Part shown: piece after piece, positions 17,774 to 25,753 of the stretch
Position numbering within the stretch: position 1 is the stretch's first letter
How the letters are laid out: every line of letters starts with the position of its first letter
DNA from: Bifidobacterium callitrichidarum
GTDB lineage: Bacteria; Actinomycetota; Actinomycetes; Actinomycetales; Bifidobacteriaceae
Assembly (NCBI RefSeq): GCF_003129905.1
Contig: NZ_QFFM01000012.1
Location: 38,650 to 102,649 of the forward strand
Reading direction: 5' to 3'
Length of the DNA stretch: 64,000 bases
Notes under the pieces: generated by a model
The model's database searches: none
Told to the model about the DNA's origin: nothing
What the model saw: the letters and a program-made list of their open reading frames with translations, nothing else
Made by a program: the position numbers and the translations under genes

Positions 17774-17806
17774 ATCTGAGTCCGACGAAGTGGGGCGGAC
17801 TCAGAT
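17774..17806. terminator. hairpin between two leftward genes
   Basis: ATCTGAGTCCG pairs with CGGACTCAGAT. The T-run lies on the plus-strand side only, so it may act as an attenuator or RNA-processing site for the leftward transcript. Confidence 0.45.
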
Positions 17807-17837
17807 TTTCGCGCAATCTCACTGCTGATTATTCGAG

Positions 17838-19142
17838 TTACTTCATGGCTTTCCACGCCACGCCTTCTCCACGCCATCCGCGAGAAGTCACCGTTCTGTA
17901 TTCGGTTTCGCTGGTTGTGTAAAGGTGTTCGCCGTTGCGCGGATTATAGGCACGCCAGACGTTTACAGAGCCAGCCCCAGACGTATACCAGCCGACGCCT
18001 TCTCCACGCCAACCACGCTTCCAAGTCAGTACCTGGTATTCGCGTTGGCTGGCGGTCCAGTGGTGATTGCCGGTTCGCGGATCATAAGCACGGTAAACCG
18101 GGGTTCCGGTTTTCGACTGAGTAAAGCTGACGCCCTCATATCGCCAGCCGGAATTGATTAACGATACGGTTTCCGTATCGCTGGCCGTGTAATGGTGCAG
18201 GCCGTGGTTTGGATTGTAGAGTCGGTGGACTGGTTGGCTGTTTGGGTCCTGCTGACTATCGTCGGCTGGACCCATGTTTTCCGCTTTGCTGATGATTGTG
18301 TTCTGGGTGTTAACCCAGTTCGTCAAGTCTGCGCGGAACGCGGTGGCAGTCATTGTCCTGCCGAGATTCAGGTTTGCACCGTTGCTGTTGGAACGAACCT
18401 GAAGCTGGTTATGCATGTTGAGCGCCATGACGTAAGGATATTGTCGGCCGAGATGACTGATGGCTGTCCCGGCGTACTGTATTGTCGAATCGGACATGGT
18501 CACGTAATGACCGGTCTGCGTTTCCTGTTCCTGTCCGGCTACACCGTAGTAGACGGTCGGCCAGCCCTTGGCAACCTCGTAAGCGTCATGACGTATCGAT
18601 TGGAGTCTTGCGTCTTTTGTCGCATGCTGTTCAAATCGGACCTTTTCTTTATCCCACCAACGGTAAACGACGTTATCGGTGATATCCCACGCCCAACCGA
18701 GGTTTTCCGCGGAATTGTACTGTTTCGAATGCTTGATGTGATTGGCGCTCCAGTCGGCATCAACGATGCTGATGGCCGTGATTGTGTCGGACATTTGCAG
18801 TGGCGGCAGGCCTTCGGTTGCGCGCTTCGCGTTGGCTTCGTCGAGGATGTTGATGCTTCGCAGAAGCAGGCTGATGTTGGTTGCACTGTTCTGACTGCCG
18901 GCTTGTACCGAGTCGAGGTATTTGGTTGAGCTGCGATCGGTGAGGACTTTCACCGCCGCCACGGCTCCCTTGTCCCGGAAGTAGGCGATGGCACCTTGGT
19001 TGAGTTTCGCTCGTGCGGTTTCGGCTTGTTTTTGTGCGGCTAGGATTTCGATGGATGTTGCGGCTTGCGCGACTGGGGTCAGTGTGAGCGCAAGTGCGGC
19101 CAGGATGATCGCCGCGGTGAGTTTGGTTGCGTTTTTGGGCAT
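17838..19142 (-). CDS. secreted CAP-domain protein with DUF5648 repeats, 434 aa
   Basis: A signal peptide covers residues 1-27 (hydrophobic core ending AQA). Residues 85-260 resemble a CAP/SCP fold (ANAKRATEGLPPLQMS, SANHIKHSKQYNSAENLGWAW, later GHYVTM). Three C-terminal DUF5648-type repeats follow, each with a YNP/YDP start, an HHYT/HHWT/HLYT core and a GWR-EGV end (about 310-434). These repeats occur in bifidobacterial and Firmicutes cell-wall proteins. Predicted extracellular, with target unknown. CGGAGC precedes the ATG. Confidence 0.75.
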   Translation of the reverse strand: MPKNATKLTAAIILAALALTLTPVAQAATSIEILAAQKQAETARAKLNQGAIAYFRDKGAVAAVKVLTDRSSTKYLDSVQAGSQNSATNISLLLRSINILDEANAKRATEGLPPLQMSDTITAISIVDADWSANHIKHSKQYNSAENLGWAWDITDNVVYRWWDKEKVRFEQHATKDARLQSIRHDAYEVAKGWPTVYYGVAGQEQETQTGHYVTMSDSTIQYAGTAISHLGRQYPYVMALNMHNQLQVRSNSNGANLNLGRTMTATAFRADLTNWVNTQNTIISKAENMGPADDSQQDPNSQPVHRLYNPNHGLHHYTASDTETVSLINSGWRYEGVSFTQSKTGTPVYRAYDPRTGNHHWTASQREYQVLTWKRGWRGEGVGWYTSGAGSVNVWRAYNPRNGEHLYTTSETEYRTVTSRGWRGEGVAWKAMK

Positions 19143-19164
19143 GGTTGCTCCGAATACTTTTAAC

Positions 19165-19209
19165 GTGTGGACGTTATCAGTATATCTTTAATGCGTTAAT
19201 AGGGGCGCC
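19165..19209 (-). promoter_or_regulatory. composite promoter, copy 9 (weak -35)
   Basis: Minus strand: TATACTG (19184-19178), 5 bases, GTCCACAC (19172-19165). At the -35 position only GGCGCCC is found, with an 18-base spacer. The -35 overlaps a terminator hairpin. It drives the CAP-domain gene. Confidence 0.7.
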
Positions 19210-19232
19210 CTCCTGATTTAGGAAGGCGCCCC
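19202..19232 (-). terminator. hairpin terminator
   Basis: GGGGCGCC and GGCGCCCC pair around a 15-base loop, 10 bases after the stop of the 74-aa gene. Confidence 0.6.
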
Positions 19233-19241
19233 GAACTTGAA

Positions 19242-19466
19242 TCAGGCGAACCGGACGTCGTGGGCGCTATCGGCCACCCACATGTAGTCATGCTTGATTT
19301 CCGGCGCATAGCGCATGGAAGCGGTGCCGGTCACGACGTTCTTGCTGTTGAGGTACTTGCGGACAATCGCTTCGGGCAGCTTCTCGGTGAGCATGTACAT
19401 GGTTCCCGGCTTGTCGCCGCGGTTCATGCTGGTGGCTTGGAAGAATGCGGGGATGGTGATAGTCAT
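19242..19466 (-). CDS. hypothetical protein, 74 aa
   Basis: Not recognised. A small basic-to-neutral protein. The ATG at 19466 follows AAGGAG. It is a one-gene unit between composite promoter copy 10 and a terminator. Confidence 0.6.
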   Translation of the reverse strand: MTITIPAFFQATSMNRGDKPGTMYMLTEKLPEAIVRKYLNSKNVVTGTASMRYAPEIKHDYMWVADSAHDVRFA

Positions 19467-19516
19467 TGTTCTTCTCCTTTTGTTTTGTGGAACCGGTTTG
19501 GTTCCCGCTCTATTCT

Positions 19517-19560
19517 GTGTGGACATATTCAGTATAACAACATATGCGAGAAGACACGCC
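19517..19560 (-). promoter_or_regulatory. composite promoter, copy 10
   Basis: Minus strand: GGCGTGT (19560-19554), 17 bases, TATACTG (19536-19530), 5 bases, GTCCACAC (19524-19517). Confidence 0.85.
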
Positions 19561-19572
19561 GACAAACAAAAA

Positions 19573-19596
19573 CGGCGGACGCAAAAGCATCCGCCG
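19573..19596 (-). terminator. rho-independent terminator
   Basis: CGGCGGA and TCCGCCG pair, followed on the minus strand by TTTTTG and more T. It ends the NlpC/P60 gene and sits 12 bases before composite promoter copy 10. Confidence 0.75.
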
Positions 19597-19619
19597 CACA
19601 ACACCCAGATCAGAAAACG

Positions 19620-20321
19620 CTACTGCAACACCCGATAAAACGCCATACCCGGAAACACAGCAGTCACCTTCGTCCCATCAACCGGATTCATGGCATGAAT
19701 CATCATCCCATTCCCGATATAAATACCAGCATGCCCCGGCCCGACCATCAGATCACCCGGCATCGGATTCGAAACCAACGTACCCATCGACGGTTGAGCA
19801 TACGAGGAATGCGGCATATTAATCCCGAAATGCGTATACACGTACTGGGTGAAACCACTGCAATCCCAGCCCGCAGGCGTATTCCCACCAGCCACATACG
19901 GGTAGCCTTGGAATTGGAGGGCGAACTTCACCAGACTCTCCGCATCCTTCGACGCAGGCATTTCAATCGGCTTCGCCGCCAGCTCGGCCTGCTGTTGCGC
20001 TTGCGCCGCCGCCTGAGCCTCCGCCTGCTGTTTGGCCACCGCTGCAGCCTGCTGTTCTGCCGGGGACTGGGTTTCCGGCACGTTCAACGTTTCGATTCCA
20101 CCCCAATCGCCGGTCACGTCGGTGGTCGTCGCTTCGGCGGTCAACCGGCGTATGGCGATGTTCTGTTTGGGGAACTTGCGTGCCGATGATACGGTGGCCG
20201 CCGTTTCAGTGGTCGTGTCGGCGGCGTATACGTTCGGCGTGACCATGACCGAACCTAAGAGGATGATCGATATGCCGGCTGAAATGCCTGCGATCAGGTT
20301 CTTGCGATTCTCCAACTCCAA
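19620..20321 (-). CDS. secreted NlpC/P60 peptidoglycan hydrolase, 233 aa
   Basis: Cleaves cell-wall peptide stems, typically D-Glu-meso-Dap or D-Glu-Lys. The N-terminal signal or anchor helix (residues 8-33) is followed by an Ala/Gln-rich linker (90-118) and an NlpC/P60 domain (about 125-233) with catalytic Cys in WDCSGF, His in GHAGIY and a third polar residue in MIHAMNP. TTG is taken as the start, preceded by GAAGTGAG. Such enzymes commonly open the wall for conjugation machines, a plausible role on this element. Confidence 0.8.
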   Translation of the reverse strand: MELENRKNLIAGISAGISIILLGSVMVTPNVYAADTTTETAATVSSARKFPKQNIAIRRLTAEATTTDVTGDWGGIETLNVPETQSPAEQQAAAVAKQQAEAQAAAQAQQQAELAAKPIEMPASKDAESLVKFALQFQGYPYVAGGNTPAGWDCSGFTQYVYTHFGINMPHSSYAQPSMGTLVSNPMPGDLMVGPGHAGIYIGNGMMIHAMNPVDGTKVTAVFPGMAFYRVLQ

Positions 20322-20355
20322 CAGAACTCACTTCTCTACAGAAATCAAGGAAACA

Positions 20356-20382
20356 GCCGCCAGACGGTAATGGTCTGACGGC
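20356..20382 (-). terminator. rho-independent terminator
   Basis: GCCGCCAGAC pairs with GTCTGACGGC (one mismatch), followed on the minus strand by TGTTTCCTTGATTTC. It ends the operon 23097-20432. Confidence 0.65.
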
Positions 20383-20431
20383 ATTATTCGACAACCAGAA
20401 AAAATGATAACGGTTCCCAACAAGAAAACCA

Positions 20432-21193
20432 TCAGCCCAACAGTGGAACCTTGCGATACTTGCCCTTGTTCGACTTGAACAGGAGCGTACCGTCACCGAT
20501 ATTCCGTCCATCCTGCGTCGTGGAGAACGTGTCGCAGAACCAGAACCCGTTCGACTCAGTCACAGTCTCAACCGGGGAGTGGCCGACGATCTGAATGAAA
20601 TTATGGTCACCATCCCGCAACAGTTCCGTCAGATCAGCCCATACGGGTGACGGCGTCTTCGACGTGCCGCCACGCGCCGCACCGATCTCCATATACAGGT
20701 TCGCCAATGAAGCGGAATGCTCCATCTGCTTGTTCAACCATGCGGCGATATTCAACGGCGACTGGTTCCGCAGATCATGTTTGATCTCCCACATGTCCGT
20801 CACACCAGCATGAGTGGCCAGCAGACTCCCGTCCGACCATGCGACTCGGAACGGGATGTGTTGCATGAGTTCGTTCACGCGACGGTGTGCGCCCGGCCTG
20901 AATCCGGGGGCGATGTTGCGGACACGGTCGAATGCTTGGGAACCGTTGTTCAACATGTAGGGGATGTCATGGTTTCCAAGCAAGGGGATCAGGTCCCTAC
21001 GGCGTCCTTCGGAGCGGCTCCAGTCAGCGAATGTTTTGAACCAGGCGCTCATCATATTGTTCGATAGACCCCAGTCGTCGCAGACGTCCCCCAGTAGGAC
21101 GATCCGGTCGGCGTTCTCCCGGTCGGCTACCCGTGAAATCAGTGGTAACAGGTCGGGTTTGCCGTGGAGGTCTCCTACGAATAAGGTGCTCAC
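20432..21193 (-). CDS. metallophosphoesterase (PPP-type), 253 aa
   Basis: Motifs GDLHGK, GDVCDDWG, GNHD, then THAG and GHSPVE follow the order of PPP-family Ser/Thr phosphatases and related calcineurin-like enzymes. The GTG start overlaps the upstream PH-domain gene as GTGA. Its substrate is unknown, and the operon with an HTH protein and a PH-domain protein suggests regulation of an envelope process. It is distinct from the phosphoesterase at 9.0 kb. Confidence 0.8.
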   Translation of the reverse strand: MSTLFVGDLHGKPDLLPLISRVADRENADRIVLLGDVCDDWGLSNNMMSAWFKTFADWSRSEGRRRDLIPLLGNHDIPYMLNNGSQAFDRVRNIAPGFRPGAHRRVNELMQHIPFRVAWSDGSLLATHAGVTDMWEIKHDLRNQSPLNIAAWLNKQMEHSASLANLYMEIGAARGGTSKTPSPVWADLTELLRDGDHNFIQIVGHSPVETVTESNGFWFCDTFSTTQDGRNIGDGTLLFKSNKGKYRKVPLLG

Positions 21194-21594
21194 CAGTTAC
21201 TGTTTCCTTCCTTATCATTGAAATCCGTACCCATATATTCGCGCGAGGTGACACGGTTCACTGATCGTGCTCCGTCCACTGTACGGTCGATCAACCGTTT
21301 CGCGTTGAACACGTGGCGAATGTTCTTGATCTCCAAGTGACCGCCTGTGGACTGGTCGAATCCTTCCACGATGATCGTGCCCAATCCGAAGATACGCTGC
21401 AATAGTCCGCGTGTGACGGTCAGGTCGGTGATGCGGAAGAGTTTGACCGTATCGTATTTCTGGCGGAGGAAACCGCTTTTGACAATCAGACTGTCGTCGG
21501 TCAGCGTATACGTGGTGAACGTGAACGGGGTACCGCACCAGTTGCGCTTCCGTTCACTCCACATGACCTCTTCCGGGTCGATGCTCGCGTTCAC
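21190..21594 (-). CDS. bacterial PH-domain protein, 134 aa
   Basis: Residues 18-95 show the bPH2/YdbS pattern: YTLTDDSLIVKSGFLRQKYDTVKLFRITDL followed in the family by a Gly-rich strand (GLGTIIVEG). No membrane helix in this subunit. It probably pairs with the membrane protein encoded just upstream, and the two genes overlap by 4 bases. Confidence 0.65.
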   Translation of the reverse strand: MNASIDPEEVMWSERKRNWCGTPFTFTTYTLTDDSLIVKSGFLRQKYDTVKLFRITDLTVTRGLLQRIFGLGTIIVEGFDQSTGGHLEIKNIRHVFNAKRLIDRTVDGARSVNRVTSREYMGTDFNDKEGNSNW

Positions 21595-22295
21595 TTCACT
21601 GTCTCCTGTCCTGCGGACGGGATCACCAGATCATTACTGGTGGCCATCAGCGTGATACGACCGTCAGTGATCAGCAGGTTCGCAGCCTTGATCTCCGGAT
21701 TACCGGGCACGGAATACCAGATGATGTAACGGCCCAACGTGTGGATGAGTTTGACCGGTTCGGTCACATCCGTGTCCTGAATGACCTTCAACACGTGGAA
21801 CCCGTATCCGTCTTCGATGGACCGCACCAGGGTGGTGACGGGCGTCCAGTCGAACACGCAGATACGCCAGCCGATCAAACCGATGACGGACAGGCCGAGG
21901 ATGATGGCCAACGCGAACTGGTTGCAGACGAGACTCACGACGGTCAGCAATACGAGACCGGCCGCACCGAGAATGGTCGGTAGGGCGACGAGGCTCATCT
22001 CCTTGAACGTGGCCGGTTCCAACGGTTTCGGACCATACGGGTCGTCAACCAACGTCGGATTCTTCACCGGCTCCGGCTTAACCTCCTCGGTCTTCTCCGC
22101 AACCGGAAGCTCCGGCTTCTTCGCCTGACGCGGCTTGCGCTTGCGCACGCCGGACGGCTGGAAGCTTTGCGGCGTCGGCTTCTTCCCCGTAGCCTTCATG
22201 GCGACGGTCTCCGTCTCATCCGGATTCTGATTCTCTCCGGGGGTGCGCACGCTGTCGTCCAGTTCCTTCTCCAAATGCTGGATGCTGCTGTTCAT
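21591..22295 (-). CDS. membrane protein with PH-like C-terminus, 234 aa
   Basis: The first 95 residues are Pro/Lys/Glu-rich and probably disordered and cytoplasmic. Two helices at about 103-125 and 127-148 follow, and then a beta-rich domain. The C-terminus (LLITDGRITLMATS) resembles a PH-like strand pattern. It overlaps both neighbours by 4 bases and probably forms a complex with the 134-aa PH protein. Confidence 0.55.
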   Translation of the reverse strand: MNSSIQHLEKELDDSVRTPGENQNPDETETVAMKATGKKPTPQSFQPSGVRKRKPRQAKKPELPVAEKTEEVKPEPVKNPTLVDDPYGPKPLEPATFKEMSLVALPTILGAAGLVLLTVVSLVCNQFALAIILGLSVIGLIGWRICVFDWTPVTTLVRSIEDGYGFHVLKVIQDTDVTEPVKLIHTLGRYIIWYSVPGNPEIKAANLLITDGRITLMATSNDLVIPSAGQETVK

Positions 22296-22684
22296 CGTTT
22301 CCTATTCTCCATTGCGTCGAGCACGGCTTGAAGCTGCTCGACCTTCACTTTCAACATGACGTTTTCGAGTTTCATTTTCTGGACTTGCTTCTTCAAATCC
22401 TGATATGTGGGGCGGCTGCTTTTGGTTTTCACCCTGCGAACCGTCTTGCGGGTCAATCCTTCGGTCCACCGGCTCATGCATCGTTCGATGCGTTTACGGC
22501 CGATGAGCGCCGGATCCAATCCTTTGCTACGGAAGATTTCCTGCGGGGTTTCACCGTTCTGCCATCGTTGGACGGCTTCGGCGCGGAATTCAGGCGAGTA
22601 GCTGATTCGACCGTTGATGATGTCGTCTACTACATCGAGTCTGAGGAGTTGTTTGACGTCTGAATCCGTTAATGGTTTGCTCAA
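22292..22684 (-). CDS. transposase-OrfA-like HTH/coiled-coil protein, 130 aa
   Basis: Residues 28-75 (YSPEFRAEAVQRWQNGETP then IGRKRIERCMSRW) look like the helix-turn-helix of IS3-type OrfA proteins, and the C-terminal 40 residues form a leucine-zipper coiled coil. No OrfB or terminal repeats are nearby, so it is probably a domesticated DNA-binding protein. TTG start preceded by AAGGA. Confidence 0.55.
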   Translation of the reverse strand: MSKPLTDSDVKQLLRLDVVDDIINGRISYSPEFRAEAVQRWQNGETPQEIFRSKGLDPALIGRKRIERCMSRWTEGLTRKTVRRVKTKSSRPTYQDLKKQVQKMKLENVMLKVKVEQLQAVLDAMENRKR

Positions 22685-22752
22685 TGGTCATGTCCTTCTG
22701 CATTGGCAGACTCGTTTCCGGCTTGCTGGACTCTCCGTTTATCATTGTTCGG

Positions 22753-23097
22753 TTATTCTCCGTCTCGGATTCGCCTGTATTCGCTGTTCATGCTGGCGAT
22801 GCGGCATCGTAGGCATTGCGTGTCGATCGGCGGGTTTTTGATGAGGTTGTGGGGCCTGTTGTCTCCGAGCATGGTTTGTCCGCAGGCGGTGTGGAGGAAG
22901 GTGCCTTTGAGGTCTACGGCTTCGAGGATGTGGTAGAGCTTGTCTGGCTGGTTTGCGGGTATGCCCCACATGCCTGGGATGGAGTCTTCTGGTCGGGCTG
23001 GGTCTTTTGCTTGTTGCCAGTCTTGGTGGTTGATGGTTTGTAGGGTGATGATGGGGTCGGTGACGGCTGTGTCGTCTATGTTTTGGGGTGTTGGCAA
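22753..23097 (-). CDS. hypothetical protein with CxxC, 114 aa (TTG start)
   Basis: HTACGQT near residue 70 and CLRCR near 94 may bind zinc. Otherwise not recognised. AGGAG stands 8 bases before the TTG. First gene of the operon that continues to 20432. Confidence 0.55.
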   Translation of the reverse strand: MPTPQNIDDTAVTDPIITLQTINHQDWQQAKDPARPEDSIPGMWGIPANQPDKLYHILEAVDLKGTFLHTACGQTMLGDNRPHNLIKNPPIDTQCLRCRIASMNSEYRRIRDGE

Positions 23098-23130
23098 GTT
23101 CTTTTCTCCTGGTTTTACCCTGTTCTTATC

Positions 23131-23150
23131 GTGTGGACAGAATCAGTATA
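23131..23150 (-). promoter_or_regulatory. composite promoter, copy 11 (no GGCGTGT)
   Basis: Minus strand: TATACTG (23150-23144), 5 bases, GTCCACAC (23138-23131). The -35 block is not conserved. It drives the gene at 23097. Confidence 0.7.
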
Positions 23151-23202
23151 TAACCTTTTAGGGGAAAAATAAACCGCGAACACCCCCTACGGCATGTTTC
23201 GG

Positions 23203-24006
23203 TTAACGAATCACCCTCAACGTGATCAGACGGGCAGGCCAACCATGCGCACGACCAGCATCTCGAATCAGACCAACCGCACGCTGCGTGATCGCATTCT
23301 GCACGCCGAAATACCCCGCATCGGGAAACACGGTGAACGCGCAACCAGCCTCCAACGCTTCCACGCCACCCTCGGGTTCACCCGACTTCGGATAGAACCG
23401 GTTCACCATATCCAAATACGCTTTCTGACTGGAGAAGAACCGGACCGTCAACGTCGCATCCAAACCATCAATCATCGACGGCGGGGCAGGCGCACCCGAA
23501 CCATTCTCAGTCAAATCACCCAACTGTTTCACCAATTCGCACACATCATGCCACTCCCCCGGTTTCACCACGGCACGATACGCGGTACGCTCCACATACT
23601 CATCCAAACCATCCAACCACTTCCACGCCTCATGGCTCGGCGCATACGGTTGATCCGGATCCTCCCAACGCCGCACCGTACTCAGACTGACGCCAAGTGA
23701 GTCGGCGGCCCACTGTTGGGCGACACCACACCGGTTCCGCAGGAACATGAACTCACTGCCGGTGCGGTTGATGAGACGCTTGGTTTCCTGTGCTGTCAAT
23801 GTGGTCATAGCGAAATCCAATAGTGTCCTGTATTCCCTGTCGTTCAGTTCCGCGAATGTCAATGCGGCCACGATGTCACGCAGTTGGAGACGTTGGAGGC
23901 GGGCGAAACTTGCGTCGGGTCGAATTTCCGGGTCTGTGCTGGTGACGAATCGTTGGATGTTTCTGATGTCCGAGACTATTTGCGCGCTTTGGTCTGGTCT
24001 TTGCAT
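23203..24006 (-). CDS. XRE-like HTH protein, 267 aa
   Basis: A helix-turn-helix is seen at about residues 86-120 (FLRNRCGVAQQWAADSLGVS then TVRRWE). The N- and C-terminal parts are not recognised. The ATG at 24006 is chosen for AAGGAG with 5-base spacing. It is divergent from the AbiEi-like gene, with an inverted repeat between them that could be its operator. Confidence 0.6.
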   Translation of the reverse strand: MQRPDQSAQIVSDIRNIQRFVTSTDPEIRPDASFARLQRLQLRDIVAALTFAELNDREYRTLLDFAMTTLTAQETKRLINRTGSEFMFLRNRCGVAQQWAADSLGVSLSTVRRWEDPDQPYAPSHEAWKWLDGLDEYVERTAYRAVVKPGEWHDVCELVKQLGDLTENGSGAPAPPSMIDGLDATLTVRFFSSQKAYLDMVNRFYPKSGEPEGGVEALEAGCAFTVFPDAGYFGVQNAITQRAVGLIRDAGRAHGWPARLITLRVIR

Positions 24007-24060
24007 GTTCACTCCTTGAAGCTACTTCGCCAGTCATGACTTATCGGCAATCATTATATG

Positions 24061-24084
24061 AACACATTATGCTCACATTGTGTT
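24061..24084. promoter_or_regulatory. candidate operator between divergent genes
   Basis: AACACA and TGTGTT are separated by 12 bases in the 125-bp region between the HTH gene and the AbiEi-like gene. A TATATT sequence (24091-24096) just to the right could be the -10 of the rightward gene. Confidence 0.4.
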
Positions 24085-24131
24085 GTACCTTATATTACAG
24101 GTAATCCGAACAAGGAAAGCAGGGACGGGAA

Positions 24132-24677
24132 ATGCCGATAGAACAACAGCTCAGACCCATATGGAAGAGATGGAATGGGGTCATACCCATTTGGGAAGCG
24201 GAGCAGGCAGGCGTCGACCGCGAAACCCTCCTCACTTGGGCGCAAAACAATCCCGACACCGATATCGTCACCACCGAAGCGATAGCCTGGTATCCTGACT
24301 ATCCGGAAACGGAATCCATCAATTGGGAAATCATCCCCCACGTGTTTTCCCTCGCCAGCGCGGGACCCGGCGCATACCTGTGGGGTCCATCAGTCCTGGA
24401 ATTCGCGGAACTAGGCACCTGGGGAAGCGGCATAACATTCATCGCCACACCCAGAGAACAACCCGAGAACACAGGCATCCACTGGACCGTCACCGATAAG
24501 AAAGCCGACAGCAGCATTTTAGGTTTTCTCTCCCAGAACATCAGAGACGCCATACTGTCCTCAATGAGATTCTTGGACGGCGACAAATACGTTGAGGCGC
24601 TAGAAGATGCAAACAGTCGGGGCATTATCACGGACGTTGAACGCTTGCGTCTTGAGAAAGCCAAATACAGGCAATGA
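24132..24677 (+). CDS. AbiEi-antitoxin-like protein, 181 aa
   Basis: The N-terminus (VIPIWEAEQAGVDRETLLTWAQ) resembles the winged-helix start of AbiEi-type antitoxins, followed by a segment like their core (LASAGPGAYLWGPSVLEFAELG). No AbiEii nucleotidyltransferase toxin follows, so it may be a solitary antitoxin or a regulator. GGGACGGG precedes the ATG. Confidence 0.4.
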   Translation: MPIEQQLRPIWKRWNGVIPIWEAEQAGVDRETLLTWAQNNPDTDIVTTEAIAWYPDYPETESINWEIIPHVFSLASAGPGAYLWGPSVLEFAELGTWGSGITFIATPREQPENTGIHWTVTDKKADSSILGFLSQNIRDAILSSMRFLDGDKYVEALEDANSRGIITDVERLRLEKAKYRQ

Positions 24678-24785
24678 GTAAATCACCTCTCAGATTGAAA
24701 AACCGGCTCCGGACAAGGGAAACGAAACGACATCGCCCACATGTTGCAGGTTCCGCCTCCTTCTTGACAAAACCTGCAACACATA

Positions 24786-25729
24786 TCAACCTTCGAACGG
24801 GTTCTCATCCAACGCATCCAAAATCCGCTGGCGTTGTTTAATCTTGTAATTTCTGTTTTCGGCTTCATCTTCAAGTATTTGCCGAAGCTTGTAATTCGTT
24901 CGAGACTGCGGATTCCTTGCTACGGCCGCTGTGATTTCTGATCGTTTCGCCCATGCTTGTTTACGTCTCTTGATTAGAGCTACCAGCATTTTCGGATGAA
25001 CATTCGGATTGACAGCGAGCCTACAGTCATCCTCAGAGGAATACGAATCAGGCAATAGTGCATAGCAGCGGTTAATAAACTCCTGGTCATCCGATAATTC
25101 TCGAGTGTATCTTCGAGCCTCTGCCACCTGTCGTCTGCAGTCATCGTCGAGCGTAGGGTTTTCCTCTAACTTGGTAATGACCTGTGCTTGATATTTGGAC
25201 TCTATCGATAGAAGTGCCTTGACCCGATCGCTATTCAAATCCGCTCTATCGGCCAATTCCACGTTTTCGTCGGATCTCACGATAGCTGCAAAAGCACCGT
25301 CACTTAATGGTTTCTCCTGCCGTGCCATATCACATAGCAGCTGCTTTTCCTCATCGTTGATTTGTTTTAATCGCTCAGCTCGGACGAGAGTAACCGCTAC
25401 GTCCGTCTCATCATCGTGTGGATAGTAATCTCGCCGAATCCAACGGTTTCCCATTATTCCCGCACTAACATTTGACGATTCCCGTTGATAATCCGAGAGC
25501 TCTGACCAAGGTATTTCTTGGAGATTCAGAGCTCTCGCGGAAACCCGGTTATGCCTTTCATAAAAAGACTCAACCTTTGGAAGTTCATAATTAGGATCTT
25601 CCGGATCTAATTGAGACACTTCCTCGGTTGTTAAATCTTCTTCAGGAAGAACTGAAGGCAGAGCCCCCCCCCGCGGATTTCCGCATATCTGCCTCTAGGG
25701 TCACGTGGCTGTTGGTTTGGATCGTACAT
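24786..25729 (-). pseudogene. header-family gene 12, frameshifted in a G9 tract
   Basis: The true start is ATG 25729 (GGAGG upstream), giving a header with MYDPNQQPRDPRGRYAEIR. A run of nine G (25664-25672) then throws the frame off and translation stops after 32 codons. Adding one G restores ALPSVLP, the expected end of the header, and joins the 277-codon body (24786-25619). The body contains leucine-rich-variant/HEAT-like repeats (AVNPNVHPKMLVALIK). It may be phase-variable, dead, or a sequencing error. Confidence 0.75.
25664..25672 (-). repeat. homopolymer G9 (phase-variation candidate)
   Basis: Nine consecutive C on the plus strand inside the coding part of header-family gene 12. The correct frame needs 10 G. 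Confidence 0.85.
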
Positions 25730-25753
25730 TGGTTTTGCCTCCGTTATTTACGG

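Noticed and set aside
22292..22684. Active insertion sequence
   Set aside because: Only an OrfA-like HTH protein is present, embedded in an overlapping operon without inverted ends or a DDE transposase.
23203..24677. Complete AbiE toxin-antitoxin system
   Set aside because: The AbiEi-like gene has no adjacent nucleotidyltransferase toxin, and the divergent neighbour is an HTH protein with no AbiEii motifs.
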